Origin: an uncultured Lachnospiraceae bacterium
GTDB lineage: Bacteria > Bacillota > Clostridia > Lachnospirales > Lachnospiraceae
DNA length: 64,000 bases
Direction of reading: 5' to 3'
Assembly: GCA_902786515.1 (NCBI GenBank)
Contig: CADADA010000011.1
Span: forward strand, 1 to 64,000
Shown here: positions 29,088-38,167 of the stretch, piece after piece
How positions within the stretch are numbered: position 1 is the stretch's first letter
Layout: each line of letters starts with the position of its first letter
Program-made: the position numbers and the translations under genes
Notes under the pieces: generated by a model
What the model was told of the DNA's origin: nothing
Database searches by the model: none
The model's input: only the letters and a program-made list of their open reading frames with translations

Positions 29088-30269
29088 ATGACGACGAAAG
29101 AATATATAGATATGTCAGAGGAAAACCTTCTGCATACTTACAACAGGTTTCAAATTGTAATTGAAAAAGGCGAAGGCGTATATCTCTATGACAGTGAAGG
29201 AAAAAAATATCTTGATTTTGCAGCAGGAATTGCAGTGTATGCTTTTGGTTATGGAAACAAAAAATATAACGATGCCATAAAGGCACAGATCGATAAAATA
29301 ATTCATACATCAAACCTTTTTTATAACGAACCGGCGGCAGTAGCTGCTAAAAGACTGACAGACATAACGGGAATGGACAGGGTATTCTTTACAAACAGCG
29401 GTACGGAAGCAATCGAAGGTGCAGTGAAGACAGCCCGCCGTTATGCTTATGATAAAGATGGTACGACAGACCATGAAATCATTGCTATGAAACACTCTTT
29501 CCACGGAAGAAGTATGGGTGCATTGTCAGTTACGGGAAATGACAAGTATCAGGAACCGTTTAAACCTTTAATCGGCGGCGTCCGTTTTGCTGAGTTTAAC
29601 AATTTAGAGAGCGTAAAGGAACTTGTTACAGATAAGACCTGTGCCATAATTTTGGAACCTGTGCAGGGAGAAGGTGGAATTTACCCTGCGACAGAAGAAT
29701 TTATAAAAGGTGTAAGGAAGATTTGTGACGACAATGATATCCTGTTGATATTTGATGAGATTCAGTGTGGAATGGGAAGAACAGGAAAGATGTTTGCACA
29801 TGAATATTATGGTGTTAAGCCTGACGTTCTTACACTTGCCAAAGCACTTGGCTGTGGAATACCTGTCGGAGCATTTCTTACAACAGAGAAAGCTGCATCA
29901 TTAAAACCGGGTGATCATGGAACTACTTACGGCGGAAATCCGCTTGCTACTGCTGCGGTAAATGTAGTATTAGATTTGTTTGAGGAGACAGATGTACTTG
30001 ATAATGTAAATGAAGTATCACCATATCTGGAAAAGAAGCTGGATGAACTTACGGAAGAATTTGACATAGTCAGGGGACACAGAGGTAAAGGCCTGATTCA
30101 GGGATTAATTCTTGATGTGCCGGTGGGAGAAGTGATTCAGAAGTGTATAGCTGAAGGCTTATTGGTTATTTCAGCCGGAAGTGATGTGTTAAGAATGGTT
30201 CCGCCACTTACAATCGGAAAAGAACATGTCGATGAGATGATAGGAATACTTAGAAAGGCATTACAGTAA
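29088..30269 (+). CDS. argD: Acetylornithine aminotransferase
   Basis: The 393-residue class III PLP aminotransferase makes acetylornithine from the semialdehyde and glutamate. It has FTNSGTEAIEGAVKTAR, LIFDEIQCGMGRTGK and the PLP-lysine motif LTLAKALGCGIPVGAF. ATG 29088 follows AAAGGAG, 20 bp after argB. It completes the four-gene operon. The next gene begins only 4 bp after its stop and is probably on the same transcript. Confidence 0.96.
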   Translation: MTTKEYIDMSEENLLHTYNRFQIVIEKGEGVYLYDSEGKKYLDFAAGIAVYAFGYGNKKYNDAIKAQIDKIIHTSNLFYNEPAAVAAKRLTDITGMDRVFFTNSGTEAIEGAVKTARRYAYDKDGTTDHEIIAMKHSFHGRSMGALSVTGNDKYQEPFKPLIGGVRFAEFNNLESVKELVTDKTCAIILEPVQGEGGIYPATEEFIKGVRKICDDNDILLIFDEIQCGMGRTGKMFAHEYYGVKPDVLTLAKALGCGIPVGAFLTTEKAASLKPGDHGTTYGGNPLATAAVNVVLDLFEETDVLDNVNEVSPYLEKKLDELTEEFDIVRGHRGKGLIQGLILDVPVGEVIQKCIAEGLLVISAGSDVLRMVPPLTIGKEHVDEMIGILRKALQ

Positions 30270-30273
30270 TTAT

Positions 30274-31521
30274 ATGAAAATCGATAAAAAAGAAGTTTCA
30301 GGAATACTGATTGCAATCGGTATGATGATAGGAATCGGTATAGTAACTATTTTGCTTGGAAAGTCATTGACAGGAGATAAAAAGGAATATGTGAAACATA
30401 CCGCAGGAAATCTGACTGAAGGAAATATAGCAAAGGATCAGGTGACAGTCTGGTACTATGATGAAAGCTTCACGGATTATTTCAAAGAATGTGAGAAAGT
30501 ATATCGTGAAAAATATGGCGTTTCCTTACAATATATCAATGTGAGGGAAGAGGATTATCTGGAAAGCATCAATGAATGCAGTATTGATAAAGAAGATGCA
30601 CCGGATGTATATATTATGGACAGCACCATGCTGGAAAAAGCTGCACTTGCAGGTCTTACAAGAGAGAATAGGAATGATGCCACATTCAATGATAAAGCAT
30701 TTTCTAAGACTGCGATTACTGCTGCCACATACAAAGGACACCTCGAAGCATATCCGATGAATTTTGATACAGGATTTATTCTTTATAATACGGCATATGT
30801 TGCCAATGCGCCTGCCACATTTGATGATATCATTAATTTTTCAAATACGATGGATGAATCTGTAAGCGGAAAAATTGAGAACGTGCTATTCTGGGATGTA
30901 AAAGATTTGATGTACAATTACGGATTTGCCGGAGGATATATTGAATATGGCGGAAAGAATGGAGATGACGCTACGGTTAAAAATATATCCGGTGACAGTC
31001 TTAAAGCGGCACTTGGTTATTATGCCAACCTGAATCAGATTTTTGCAGTAGATATAGGTACTTCATACGAAAACGTACTGAAAAAATTTGCAGCCGGCAA
31101 GGCTGCCTTTATCATTGCAAAAACGGATAGTATAAAGGCTCTTGAGGAAGATGACTGTGTTTCGTACGGTGTAGGAGCATTCCCGGATTTAAATGCCGAT
31201 TTAAAATCAAAATCATTAGCGGTTACGAATCTTGCAGTTGTAAATCCTTATGGTAACAACAGCAGTGAGGCAGACAGACTTGCAAAATTCATATCGTATG
31301 ATATGGCGGAATTAATGTATGAAACAACAGGAAAACTTTCAGCAAGAGTGGATTTGGAGTATGATAATGAGCAGCTTTATAATATACTCGGGCAGTACGA
31401 AAAGTCCACAAATCTTCCTAAAGTTTTAGAGGCGGGAGATTTCGGAGCAAAGCTTGAAGTTGCACTTAATATGATATGGCAGGGCGGAGACATTGATACT
31501 GCCGTTGCTGCATTGCAATAG
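30274..31521 (+). CDS. Membrane-anchored extracellular solute-binding-like protein
   Basis: The 415-residue protein resembles family 1 ABC-transporter solute-binding proteins (VTVWYYDESFTDYFKECEKVYREKYG, DAPDVYIMDSTML, AYPMNFDTGFILYNTAY). It has an uncleaved-looking N-terminal helix (residues ~9-29) and no lipobox Cys. No permease or ATPase gene is adjacent, so it is an orphan. It follows argD by 4 bp with a weak ribosome binding site, hinting at co-expression with arginine synthesis. The ligand is unknown. Confidence 0.7.
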   Translation: MKIDKKEVSGILIAIGMMIGIGIVTILLGKSLTGDKKEYVKHTAGNLTEGNIAKDQVTVWYYDESFTDYFKECEKVYREKYGVSLQYINVREEDYLESINECSIDKEDAPDVYIMDSTMLEKAALAGLTRENRNDATFNDKAFSKTAITAATYKGHLEAYPMNFDTGFILYNTAYVANAPATFDDIINFSNTMDESVSGKIENVLFWDVKDLMYNYGFAGGYIEYGGKNGDDATVKNISGDSLKAALGYYANLNQIFAVDIGTSYENVLKKFAAGKAAFIIAKTDSIKALEEDDCVSYGVGAFPDLNADLKSKSLAVTNLAVVNPYGNNSSEADRLAKFISYDMAELMYETTGKLSARVDLEYDNEQLYNILGQYEKSTNLPKVLEAGDFGAKLEVALNMIWQGGDIDTAVAALQ

Positions 31522-31580
31522 TAAACTATATAAAAAACTCATTTTTGGATATACTTATGATAATAAGGAGGTATTTGGAA

Positions 31581-32006
31581 ATGGGTTTTATTATTGCATT
31601 GATTTCAGGAATATTAATGAGTGTTCAGGGAGTATTTAATACGCAGGTTATGAAACAGACATCTATGTGGGTGTCTGCCGGTTTTGTACAGCTTACGGCA
31701 TTGTTTGTCTGTGTTATGGCATGGCTTTTTACAGAGAGAAAAAGCATATCCGGTATAATGAATGTATCACCGAGGTATATGCTTTTAGGAGGAGTGATAG
31801 GAGCATTTATCACTTATACGGTGATAAAAAGCATGGAAATTATGGGACCTGCAAAGGCTGTAATGGTGATAGTTATATCGCAGATTGTATCGGCGTACCT
31901 GATAGAAGTAATCGGGTTGTTTGGTGTTGAAAAGACAGGTTTTGACTGGAAAAAATTTGTCTGGGCAGCAGCCGCTTCAATAGGAGTTTTTATGTTTTCA
32001 AGATAA
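31581..32006 (+). CDS. DMT-superfamily membrane protein (DUF606/YdcZ-like)
   Basis: The ~141-residue hydrophobic protein has four to five predicted helices and the DUF606 (half-size EamA-like) pattern ISGILMSVQGVFNTQVMKQT. The function is unknown; relatives are small-molecule exporters that work as dimers. ATG 31581 follows AAGGAGG by about 10 bp; the in-frame TTG at 31545 lies before the ribosome binding site and is rejected. Confidence 0.8.
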   Translation: MGFIIALISGILMSVQGVFNTQVMKQTSMWVSAGFVQLTALFVCVMAWLFTERKSISGIMNVSPRYMLLGGVIGAFITYTVIKSMEIMGPAKAVMVIVISQIVSAYLIEVIGLFGVEKTGFDWKKFVWAAAASIGVFMFSR

Positions 32007-32092
32007 TAATATAAAATAACTATTGTAAAGTTATGAATTTTTATGTAAAATATTGGGTAGTGTTTAAGGTGCCTCCCGCAGAAGGGAGAAGC

Positions 32093-32674
32093 ATGAAAGT
32101 ATACAATGTGGCACGGGCTGTTGCCGTTATACTGGCGGTTATATTATCGGGAGCAGTATACCTGCACCTGAAGGATAAAAGTGCTGAAAGTACCGAAGAT
32201 ATCAAATACGAAGAAATTGTGACGGAGTATGAAGAGACTGAAGAAAATGTTACTGAAAACGGTATGATATATGTTCAGGTGTGTGGATGCGTGAACTCTC
32301 CCGGAGTGTTTGAGGTCACGGCAGATGCGAGAGTGTATCAGCTTATAGAGCTTGCCGGAGGATTTAACGCTGACGCCGATGTGAATTCTGTTAATCAGGC
32401 ATTACCTGTAACGGATGGACAACAGATTTATATTCCGTCAGCTGGTGAATCAGTCTGTGAGGAAAGTGATTTACCGGCTGCAAATTATATCAATATTAAC
32501 ACTGCAACTGCAGAGAAACTGATGGAACTGCCCGGAGTGGGCAGGGCAAAAGCAGATGCCATAGTGACATACAGAGAAGAGAATGGAGCATTTCAGAATA
32601 TCAGGGATATTATGAATGTCAGCGGGATAAAAGAAGCCGCATTTAACAAAATAAAAGATCTGATTTGTGTGTGA
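32093..32674 (+). CDS. comEA: Competence protein ComEA (DNA receptor)
   Basis: The ~193-residue protein has one N-terminal transmembrane helix (~8-25), an acidic stalk, an SLBB-like domain (VQVCGCVNSPGVFEV, VNQALPVTDGQQIYIP) and a C-terminal helix-hairpin-helix repeat (INTATAEKLMELPGVGRAKADAI). It binds double-stranded DNA outside the membrane and passes it to ComEC, encoded 3 kb downstream. ATG 32093 follows GAAGGGAG. A two-component system lies between it and comEC. Confidence 0.92.
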   Translation: MKVYNVARAVAVILAVILSGAVYLHLKDKSAESTEDIKYEEIVTEYEETEENVTENGMIYVQVCGCVNSPGVFEVTADARVYQLIELAGGFNADADVNSVNQALPVTDGQQIYIPSAGESVCEESDLPAANYININTATAEKLMELPGVGRAKADAIVTYREENGAFQNIRDIMNVSGIKEAAFNKIKDLICV

Positions 32675-32708
32675 CAGCACATTGAGTAAAGTAAAAGGAG
32701 ATTGAGAG

Positions 32709-33395
32709 ATGGGGAACAGAGTTCTTGTTGTTGATGATGAAAAGTCAATTGTGAAAGGAATCAGATTTAGTCTGGAGCAGGATGACATGCATGTAGACTG
32801 TGCATATGATGGAGAAGAAGCAGTGAAATATGCCAAGACGAATACATATGATATCATACTTCTTGATGTCATGCTTCCGGTATTTGACGGATTCGACGTT
32901 CTAAGGCAGATAAGAGAATTTTCTTCTGTTCCGGTAATTATGCTTACGGCAAAAGGCGATGACATGGACAAGATTCTCGGACTTGAATATGGAGCAGATG
33001 ATTATGTCACTAAGCCATTCAATATATTAGAGTTGAAGGCACGAATTAAAGCAATCATAAGAAGAAGCAGCAAGAACACACATAAGAATGATGATAATGT
33101 TATTATAAAAGGTGATATGCAAATCGAAAGAGAGTCAAGAAGAGTCATCATAGACGGAAAAGAGATTAATCTTACTGCAAAAGAGTTTGATGTACTCGAA
33201 CTTCTTGTTACAAATCCAAATAAAGTATTCAGCAGGGAAAAACTCCTGAATATTGTGTGGGATTATGAATATCCTGGAGATGTAAGGACTGTGGATGTTC
33301 ATATCAGACGTTTAAGAGAAAAGATAGAAAAAAATCCTAGTGAACCAAGGTATGTACATACTAAGTGGGGAGTGGGATATTACTTTAAAGAATAG
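32709..33395 (+). CDS. OmpR/PhoB-family response regulator
   Basis: The 228-residue regulator has a receiver domain (phospho-acceptor Asp53 in LLDVMLPVFDGF, acidic pair VDDEKS near residues 8-11, Lys in VTKPF) and a winged-helix C-terminus (TAKEFDVLELL, TVDVHIRRLREKIE, GVGYYFKE). It lies 15 bp before its histidine kinase. Targets are unknown. Confidence 0.94.
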   Translation: MGNRVLVVDDEKSIVKGIRFSLEQDDMHVDCAYDGEEAVKYAKTNTYDIILLDVMLPVFDGFDVLRQIREFSSVPVIMLTAKGDDMDKILGLEYGADDYVTKPFNILELKARIKAIIRRSSKNTHKNDDNVIIKGDMQIERESRRVIIDGKEINLTAKEFDVLELLVTNPNKVFSREKLLNIVWDYEYPGDVRTVDVHIRRLREKIEKNPSEPRYVHTKWGVGYYFKE

Positions 33396-33410
33396 TATTG
33401 GCGGTGCAAA

Positions 33411-34865
33411 ATGTCTTTTATCAAGAGAAATGTTATAAAGAGCATGAGATTCAGGGCGTTGATAATTGTGACAGTGATTGCCGTGATTCCACCGCTGATT
33501 ATGGAATTAGTTCTATCCGGTACTGTAAGACATTTTCTTGTTGAACGAAGAGTGGAAAATTTACAAAGACAGGGGAAGATGTTGTGTGATAATGTTGTCA
33601 AGTGCAACTATCTTGACCAGAATTACAGCACGGAGTCGGATGTCTCCATAATTAACGCAGAGCTGAATCAGTTAGCAGGGATGTACGATGGAAGGATTCT
33701 GGTGATTGACAGCAATTTCAGGATTATCACAGATACTTACAGCATGGACAGCGGAAAAATCTGTATATCAGGAAGCGTGATTAATTGTTTTAAGGGAACT
33801 ACTTTGTCCGGATATTCTGATAAAAGCGGTTATATAGAGATAACTCTCCCTATTGTGAATGTCAATTCAGACGTTACTAACGGGGTAGTGCTTATGAATT
33901 TTTCAACTGATGATATTAATGCAACCATTGATATGCTCATGAGCAGGGCTTTTATTGTTGAATCTATTATTGTGCTTGTAAGTTTGATTTTGGCGATTCT
34001 TTGGTCAAAATCACTTGTTATGCCTTTTAAAAAGATAGAGGGAACTGTTGAGAAGATTAGTGACGGTTATTCTGATGAAAAAATTGTAATGAATGAGTAT
34101 GTGGAGACAGAGAGACTTGGAGAAGCATTTAACCATATGCTGGAACGTATAAGAGAGTCGGATGAATCAAGACAGGAATTTGTATCCAACGTATCTCATG
34201 AGTTAAAAACTCCTATTACGTCAATAAAGGTTCTTGCAGAGTCACTTCTTATGCAGGAAAACGTTCCGGAAGAGATGTACAAGGAATTCTTGACAGACAT
34301 TAATAATGAGGTCAACAGGGAAAATGAGATTATTACAGACCTTCTTACAATGGTCAAATTGGAAAAGAAGACGGAAGAACTTACTATCAGCCAGGTAAAT
34401 ATAAATGAGATGATAGAGATGATTCTTAAGAGAATCAGACCGCTTGCGGCAAAGAGAAATATAGAGCTGGTTTATGAAAGCTTCAGACCGGTACTTGCAG
34501 AGGTTGATGAGGTAAAGCTTTCAGGTGCCATATCCAATCTTGTAGAGAATGCCGTGAAATACAACATAGAAGACGGCTGGGTAAGAGTGTCTCTTAATGC
34601 TGACCATCAATATATGTATATCAAGGTGGCAGATTCGGGCGTTGGAATACCCCAGGAGTCTCAGGAGAAAATATTTGAAAGATTCTATCGTGTAGATAAA
34701 AATCGTTCAAGAGAGACGGGTGGAACCGGTCTAGGACTTGCCATTACGAAGAATGTTGTAGTCATGCATGAAGGTGCGATAAGAGTATATAGCAAAGAAA
34801 ATGAAGGAACCACCTTCAGTGTTCGTATTCCGCTAACCCATGTAAATGGGCAGACTGTAAAATAA
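33411..34865 (+). CDS. Sensor histidine kinase
   Basis: The 484-residue kinase has two transmembrane helices (~16-36 and ~178-200), an extracellular sensor of about 140 residues and a HAMP-like linker. The dimerisation/phospho-acceptor domain is NVSHELKTP with His263, and the ATPase domain has the N box (NLVENAVKYN), G1 (VADSGVGIP), F (FERFYR) and G2 (GGTGLGLAI) boxes. It pairs with the regulator upstream. A GerMN lipoprotein gene follows after 14 bp and may be part of the sensor. Confidence 0.95.
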   Translation: MSFIKRNVIKSMRFRALIIVTVIAVIPPLIMELVLSGTVRHFLVERRVENLQRQGKMLCDNVVKCNYLDQNYSTESDVSIINAELNQLAGMYDGRILVIDSNFRIITDTYSMDSGKICISGSVINCFKGTTLSGYSDKSGYIEITLPIVNVNSDVTNGVVLMNFSTDDINATIDMLMSRAFIVESIIVLVSLILAILWSKSLVMPFKKIEGTVEKISDGYSDEKIVMNEYVETERLGEAFNHMLERIRESDESRQEFVSNVSHELKTPITSIKVLAESLLMQENVPEEMYKEFLTDINNEVNRENEIITDLLTMVKLEKKTEELTISQVNINEMIEMILKRIRPLAAKRNIELVYESFRPVLAEVDEVKLSGAISNLVENAVKYNIEDGWVRVSLNADHQYMYIKVADSGVGIPQESQEKIFERFYRVDKNRSRETGGTGLGLAITKNVVVMHEGAIRVYSKENEGTTFSVRIPLTHVNGQTVK

Positions 34866-34879
34866 AATGGAGGATGACT

Positions 34880-35818
34880 GTGAAAAAAAATAGATATCTG
34901 ATATTATTTGCTCTGGTATGCATTTTGTCATTTTGTTCATGCAACGGAGATTTGAAAAAAGAGAATACGAAAACAGAAGATAAGTTCAAACTATATTATC
35001 TTAATAAAAAGGAAGATAAGCTGGTAGGAACTGATTATAAGTTAAAGGCAGCTACAAAAGATGAACAGGTACAGGAGGTTTTGGAAGCTATACGACAGGT
35101 ATCCAAAAAGATTAACTGCATCAATGCGATACCACAGGATGTTTCGCTGCTGGAATATAATGTAAGTGATAATACGATTACATTAAATTTTAGTGTGGAA
35201 TACCAGAATATGTCAGCGACAAGAGAAATCATGTGCAGGGCGGCAACTGTTCTTACACTGACCCAGATTGAAGGCATTGATTATGTTGTCGTAGAAGTTG
35301 TAGGTGTTCCGCTTGTGAATTCTTATGGAAAAACCATTGAACCGTTAAAGGCATCCGATTTTATGGAAAGTGACGGAGCGCTGATTAGTAATTATCAGGA
35401 AGTCGAGATGACGCTGTATTTTGGAAGTGTTGATGGTAATGCACTTGTAGAAGAGAGTATATCTGAAGTATATGAGAAAAATATTCCGCAGGAAAGGTTT
35501 ATCTTAGAACTTCTCATTAAGGGATGCGATAAGCAGGGAGTGCTAAGAACCGTTCCGGAGAATACAAAAATAATCAGTATTTCCACACAGGACGGTGTCT
35601 GCTATGTGAATCTGGACAGTTCGTTTCTGACGGAACCGGTGCCGGTTACATCTGAAGTAGAGATTTATTCCATCGTAAACTCTTTGTGTGAATTAGACAG
35701 TGTTAATAAAGTCCAGTTTAGTTTTAATGGAGAGACAGGAAAGGTTCTTAGAAACAGCATCAACTTAAGTGGTGTGTTTACAAGAAATCTTGACATGATT
35801 TTGGAAAGGAAGGATTAA
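34880..35818 (+). CDS. Lipoprotein with two GerMN domains
   Basis: The ~312-residue product has a lipobox-like signal (LSFCSCNGD; lipidated Cys near residue 23) and two GerMN domains, at ~55-155 and ~170-290. GerMN modules occur in spore germination protein GerM and in actinobacterial LpqB. GTG 34880 is preferred to ATG 34874, because GGAGG at 34869-34873 abuts ATG but is 6 bp from GTG. It lies directly after the histidine kinase, in the same order as MtrA-MtrB-LpqB, so it may modulate that kinase; this is inferred. Confidence 0.82.
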   Translation: MKKNRYLILFALVCILSFCSCNGDLKKENTKTEDKFKLYYLNKKEDKLVGTDYKLKAATKDEQVQEVLEAIRQVSKKINCINAIPQDVSLLEYNVSDNTITLNFSVEYQNMSATREIMCRAATVLTLTQIEGIDYVVVEVVGVPLVNSYGKTIEPLKASDFMESDGALISNYQEVEMTLYFGSVDGNALVEESISEVYEKNIPQERFILELLIKGCDKQGVLRTVPENTKIISISTQDGVCYVNLDSSFLTEPVPVTSEVEIYSIVNSLCELDSVNKVQFSFNGETGKVLRNSINLSGVFTRNLDMILERKD

Positions 35819-35819
35819 T

Positions 35820-38141
35820 ATAAAAAGACCATTAGCAGTGATAATGGTGGCAATATTAATAGGAGAGATTATAGCATATGGCGATAGAAGTCTGATTGGA
35901 TGCATGAGTATACTTTCGGTTATTTTAATTGCCTTATGCATTACAAAAGAAGAAAGATTCATGAAAATAACAAATGTGGCGATTATGCTTGTATGTGTGT
36001 GTGCCGGTTTTTATTTCATGAGTAATCACATTAAAAAGTATGAATCAATATCTGAATTGCAATATGTAAGAGGAACGATACAGGAAGTTAATGTGAAAGA
36101 GAAAGGTTCGATGCTTATCTTTAAGACAGAGGATAAGCATCGGATTTTATTATTTTGTGACATAGACAGCGAACTTATTCCGGGGGATGATTTAGAGGGA
36201 TATGTTACCTTAGAGGGTTTTGAAGCAGCCAGAAATGAAGGGAATTTTGATGAAAAAACATATTATCAATCCATCGGAATTGAAGAAAAATACAGGTTAG
36301 ACCGTATAACAAAAATCAGGAAAAACAAGTCATCCCTGAAAAAGTACGTATATCTGATAAAAAATGTCCTTAAAAAAAGACTGCATGAAATATACCCTAA
36401 GGAAGAAGCTTCTGTGGCAGAGGCTGTTCTGCTGGGGGAAAAAACAGATGTGGACGAAGATACAAAGGAGATATACAGGGTATCAGGTATATTGCATTTG
36501 TTATCAATCTCCGGAACACATATGACTATAATAGGGATGGGAATCTATCGTATACTGAGAAAAAAATTCAGATATGGATTTTCAGGTGTAGTGGGAATTT
36601 CGGTTATAATGTTGTATGGAATACTGACCGGTCTCGGAATTTCCGTAAAAAGAGCGGTAATTATGCTGATAATAAAAATAATGGCAGATATTCTCGGAAG
36701 AACATATGACATGATGTCAGCTTTATCCTGTGCCGGTATAATCATGATAACAGATAATCCTTACGTTATCATGAATGCAGGGTTTTTGCTGTCATTTACA
36801 TCCATAATTGCATTATCCTGTGGGTGTACGGTTATAACAGAATTTTTCAGTGTGGAGAGCAAATTGTTAAAAGGTTTTGTATCCGGGATATGCATCAATA
36901 TATTTATATTACCGGTTATAGCATCATCGTATTATGAAGTGCCAGTTTATGCTGTTTTAATTAATATACTTGCCATACCGCTTGCATCATATCTTATTGT
37001 TTCGTCGGGAATGGCACTTCTTGCAGCATTTGCAGATATTAGTGCCGGGATATTTATGGCAGGGTTAAGTGTATTCATATTAAAAATATATGATACTGCA
37101 GGAAGATTTGTTTTACGGCTGCCATATTCAGAGTATATAACAGGTAAACCGGGTAGTGTCAGGGTGACGTTGTATTATGCGATTTTGTTTATAACGTTAA
37201 TCATATTAGACAGGACAGGTAATGAGGGTAGAAAATTTTGGGAGGAAAAAGCATCTGTAAGATATGTTAAAATATTAGGGAGTATGTTGGTTGTGGGTGT
37301 ACTATGTATGCTTATAATATACAGAGGAGACAGGAAATTTAAAATATGCTCAATAGATGTTGGACAGGGTGATTCTACACTTATAATGGATTCGGATGAT
37401 ACAGAATATCTGATAGATGCAGGTAGTTCAAGTATTAAAGAAGTCGGTAAATACAGGATTTTGCCGTGCCTTAAATCGAATGGTGTGCGGGAACTGGATT
37501 ATCTCATATTGACGCATATGGATGAGGATCATATAAATGGTGTGCATAGCATTATGGAAGAAAAAGTGGGAAACCGTAATTATCTGAAGAATCTGGTAAT
37601 GCCGGAAATCAAAGAAAAAGACAGTGCGTATATGGAGATTATCAGGTGTGCAAAAAAGAACCATATCAATGTTATGTATATTAGCAGAGGAAATAGTTTT
37701 AGAGGCAGCAGGTATCATATAGAATGTTTATATCCATATAAAAATGCGTCAGGGACGGATAAAAATGAATTGTCTGTTGTTCTGCGTCTTGATTATAAGA
37801 AATTTTCGATGATGTTTATGGGGGATTTAGGAGAGGAAGGAGAAAAAGAACTGATTAAAAATAACTGTCTGAAAAAAGTAACTGCATTAAAGGCAGGGCA
37901 TCATGGTTCTAAAAACTCCGGCTGTAAGAGGTTTCTGGATATAATTATGCCTTCTGTGACAATGATATCAGCAGGAAGAAATAATCGGTACGGGCATCCC
38001 CATATTGAAACACTTAACAGGCTTAATGATATTAACAGTAAAGTTTTTTTGACCATAACGGGCGGTCAGATTATATTATATCCCAAAGAAAAAGGGGTAA
38101 AAGTTGATTATTATATGAATAAAATGTATAATGAAAGATAG
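35820..38141 (+). CDS. comEC: DNA uptake channel ComEC/Rec2
   Basis: The ~773-residue membrane protein has an N-terminal helix pair, an OB-like DUF4131 region (~70-150), the Competence domain with many helices (SISGTHMTIIGMGIYR) and a C-terminal metallo-beta-lactamase domain (DVGQGDSTLI, LTHMDEDHINGV, KAGHHGSKNS). It takes single-stranded DNA across the membrane. The start is odd: AGGAAGGA (35807-35814) points to ATA 35820, which gives the family-like (M)KRPLAV. The first standard start in frame is GTG 35838, 23 bp from the ribosome binding site. holA follows. Confidence 0.9.
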   Translation: MKRPLAVIMVAILIGEIIAYGDRSLIGCMSILSVILIALCITKEERFMKITNVAIMLVCVCAGFYFMSNHIKKYESISELQYVRGTIQEVNVKEKGSMLIFKTEDKHRILLFCDIDSELIPGDDLEGYVTLEGFEAARNEGNFDEKTYYQSIGIEEKYRLDRITKIRKNKSSLKKYVYLIKNVLKKRLHEIYPKEEASVAEAVLLGEKTDVDEDTKEIYRVSGILHLLSISGTHMTIIGMGIYRILRKKFRYGFSGVVGISVIMLYGILTGLGISVKRAVIMLIIKIMADILGRTYDMMSALSCAGIIMITDNPYVIMNAGFLLSFTSIIALSCGCTVITEFFSVESKLLKGFVSGICINIFILPVIASSYYEVPVYAVLINILAIPLASYLIVSSGMALLAAFADISAGIFMAGLSVFILKIYDTAGRFVLRLPYSEYITGKPGSVRVTLYYAILFITLIILDRTGNEGRKFWEEKASVRYVKILGSMLVVGVLCMLIIYRGDRKFKICSIDVGQGDSTLIMDSDDTEYLIDAGSSSIKEVGKYRILPCLKSNGVRELDYLILTHMDEDHINGVHSIMEEKVGNRNYLKNLVMPEIKEKDSAYMEIIRCAKKNHINVMYISRGNSFRGSRYHIECLYPYKNASGTDKNELSVVLRLDYKKFSMMFMGDLGEEGEKELIKNNCLKKVTALKAGHHGSKNSGCKRFLDIIMPSVTMISAGRNNRYGHPHIETLNRLNDINSKVFLTITGGQIILYPKEKGVKVDYYMNKMYNER

Positions 38142-38167
38142 CTTGCTATCGAAACGGAGAAAAGGAT

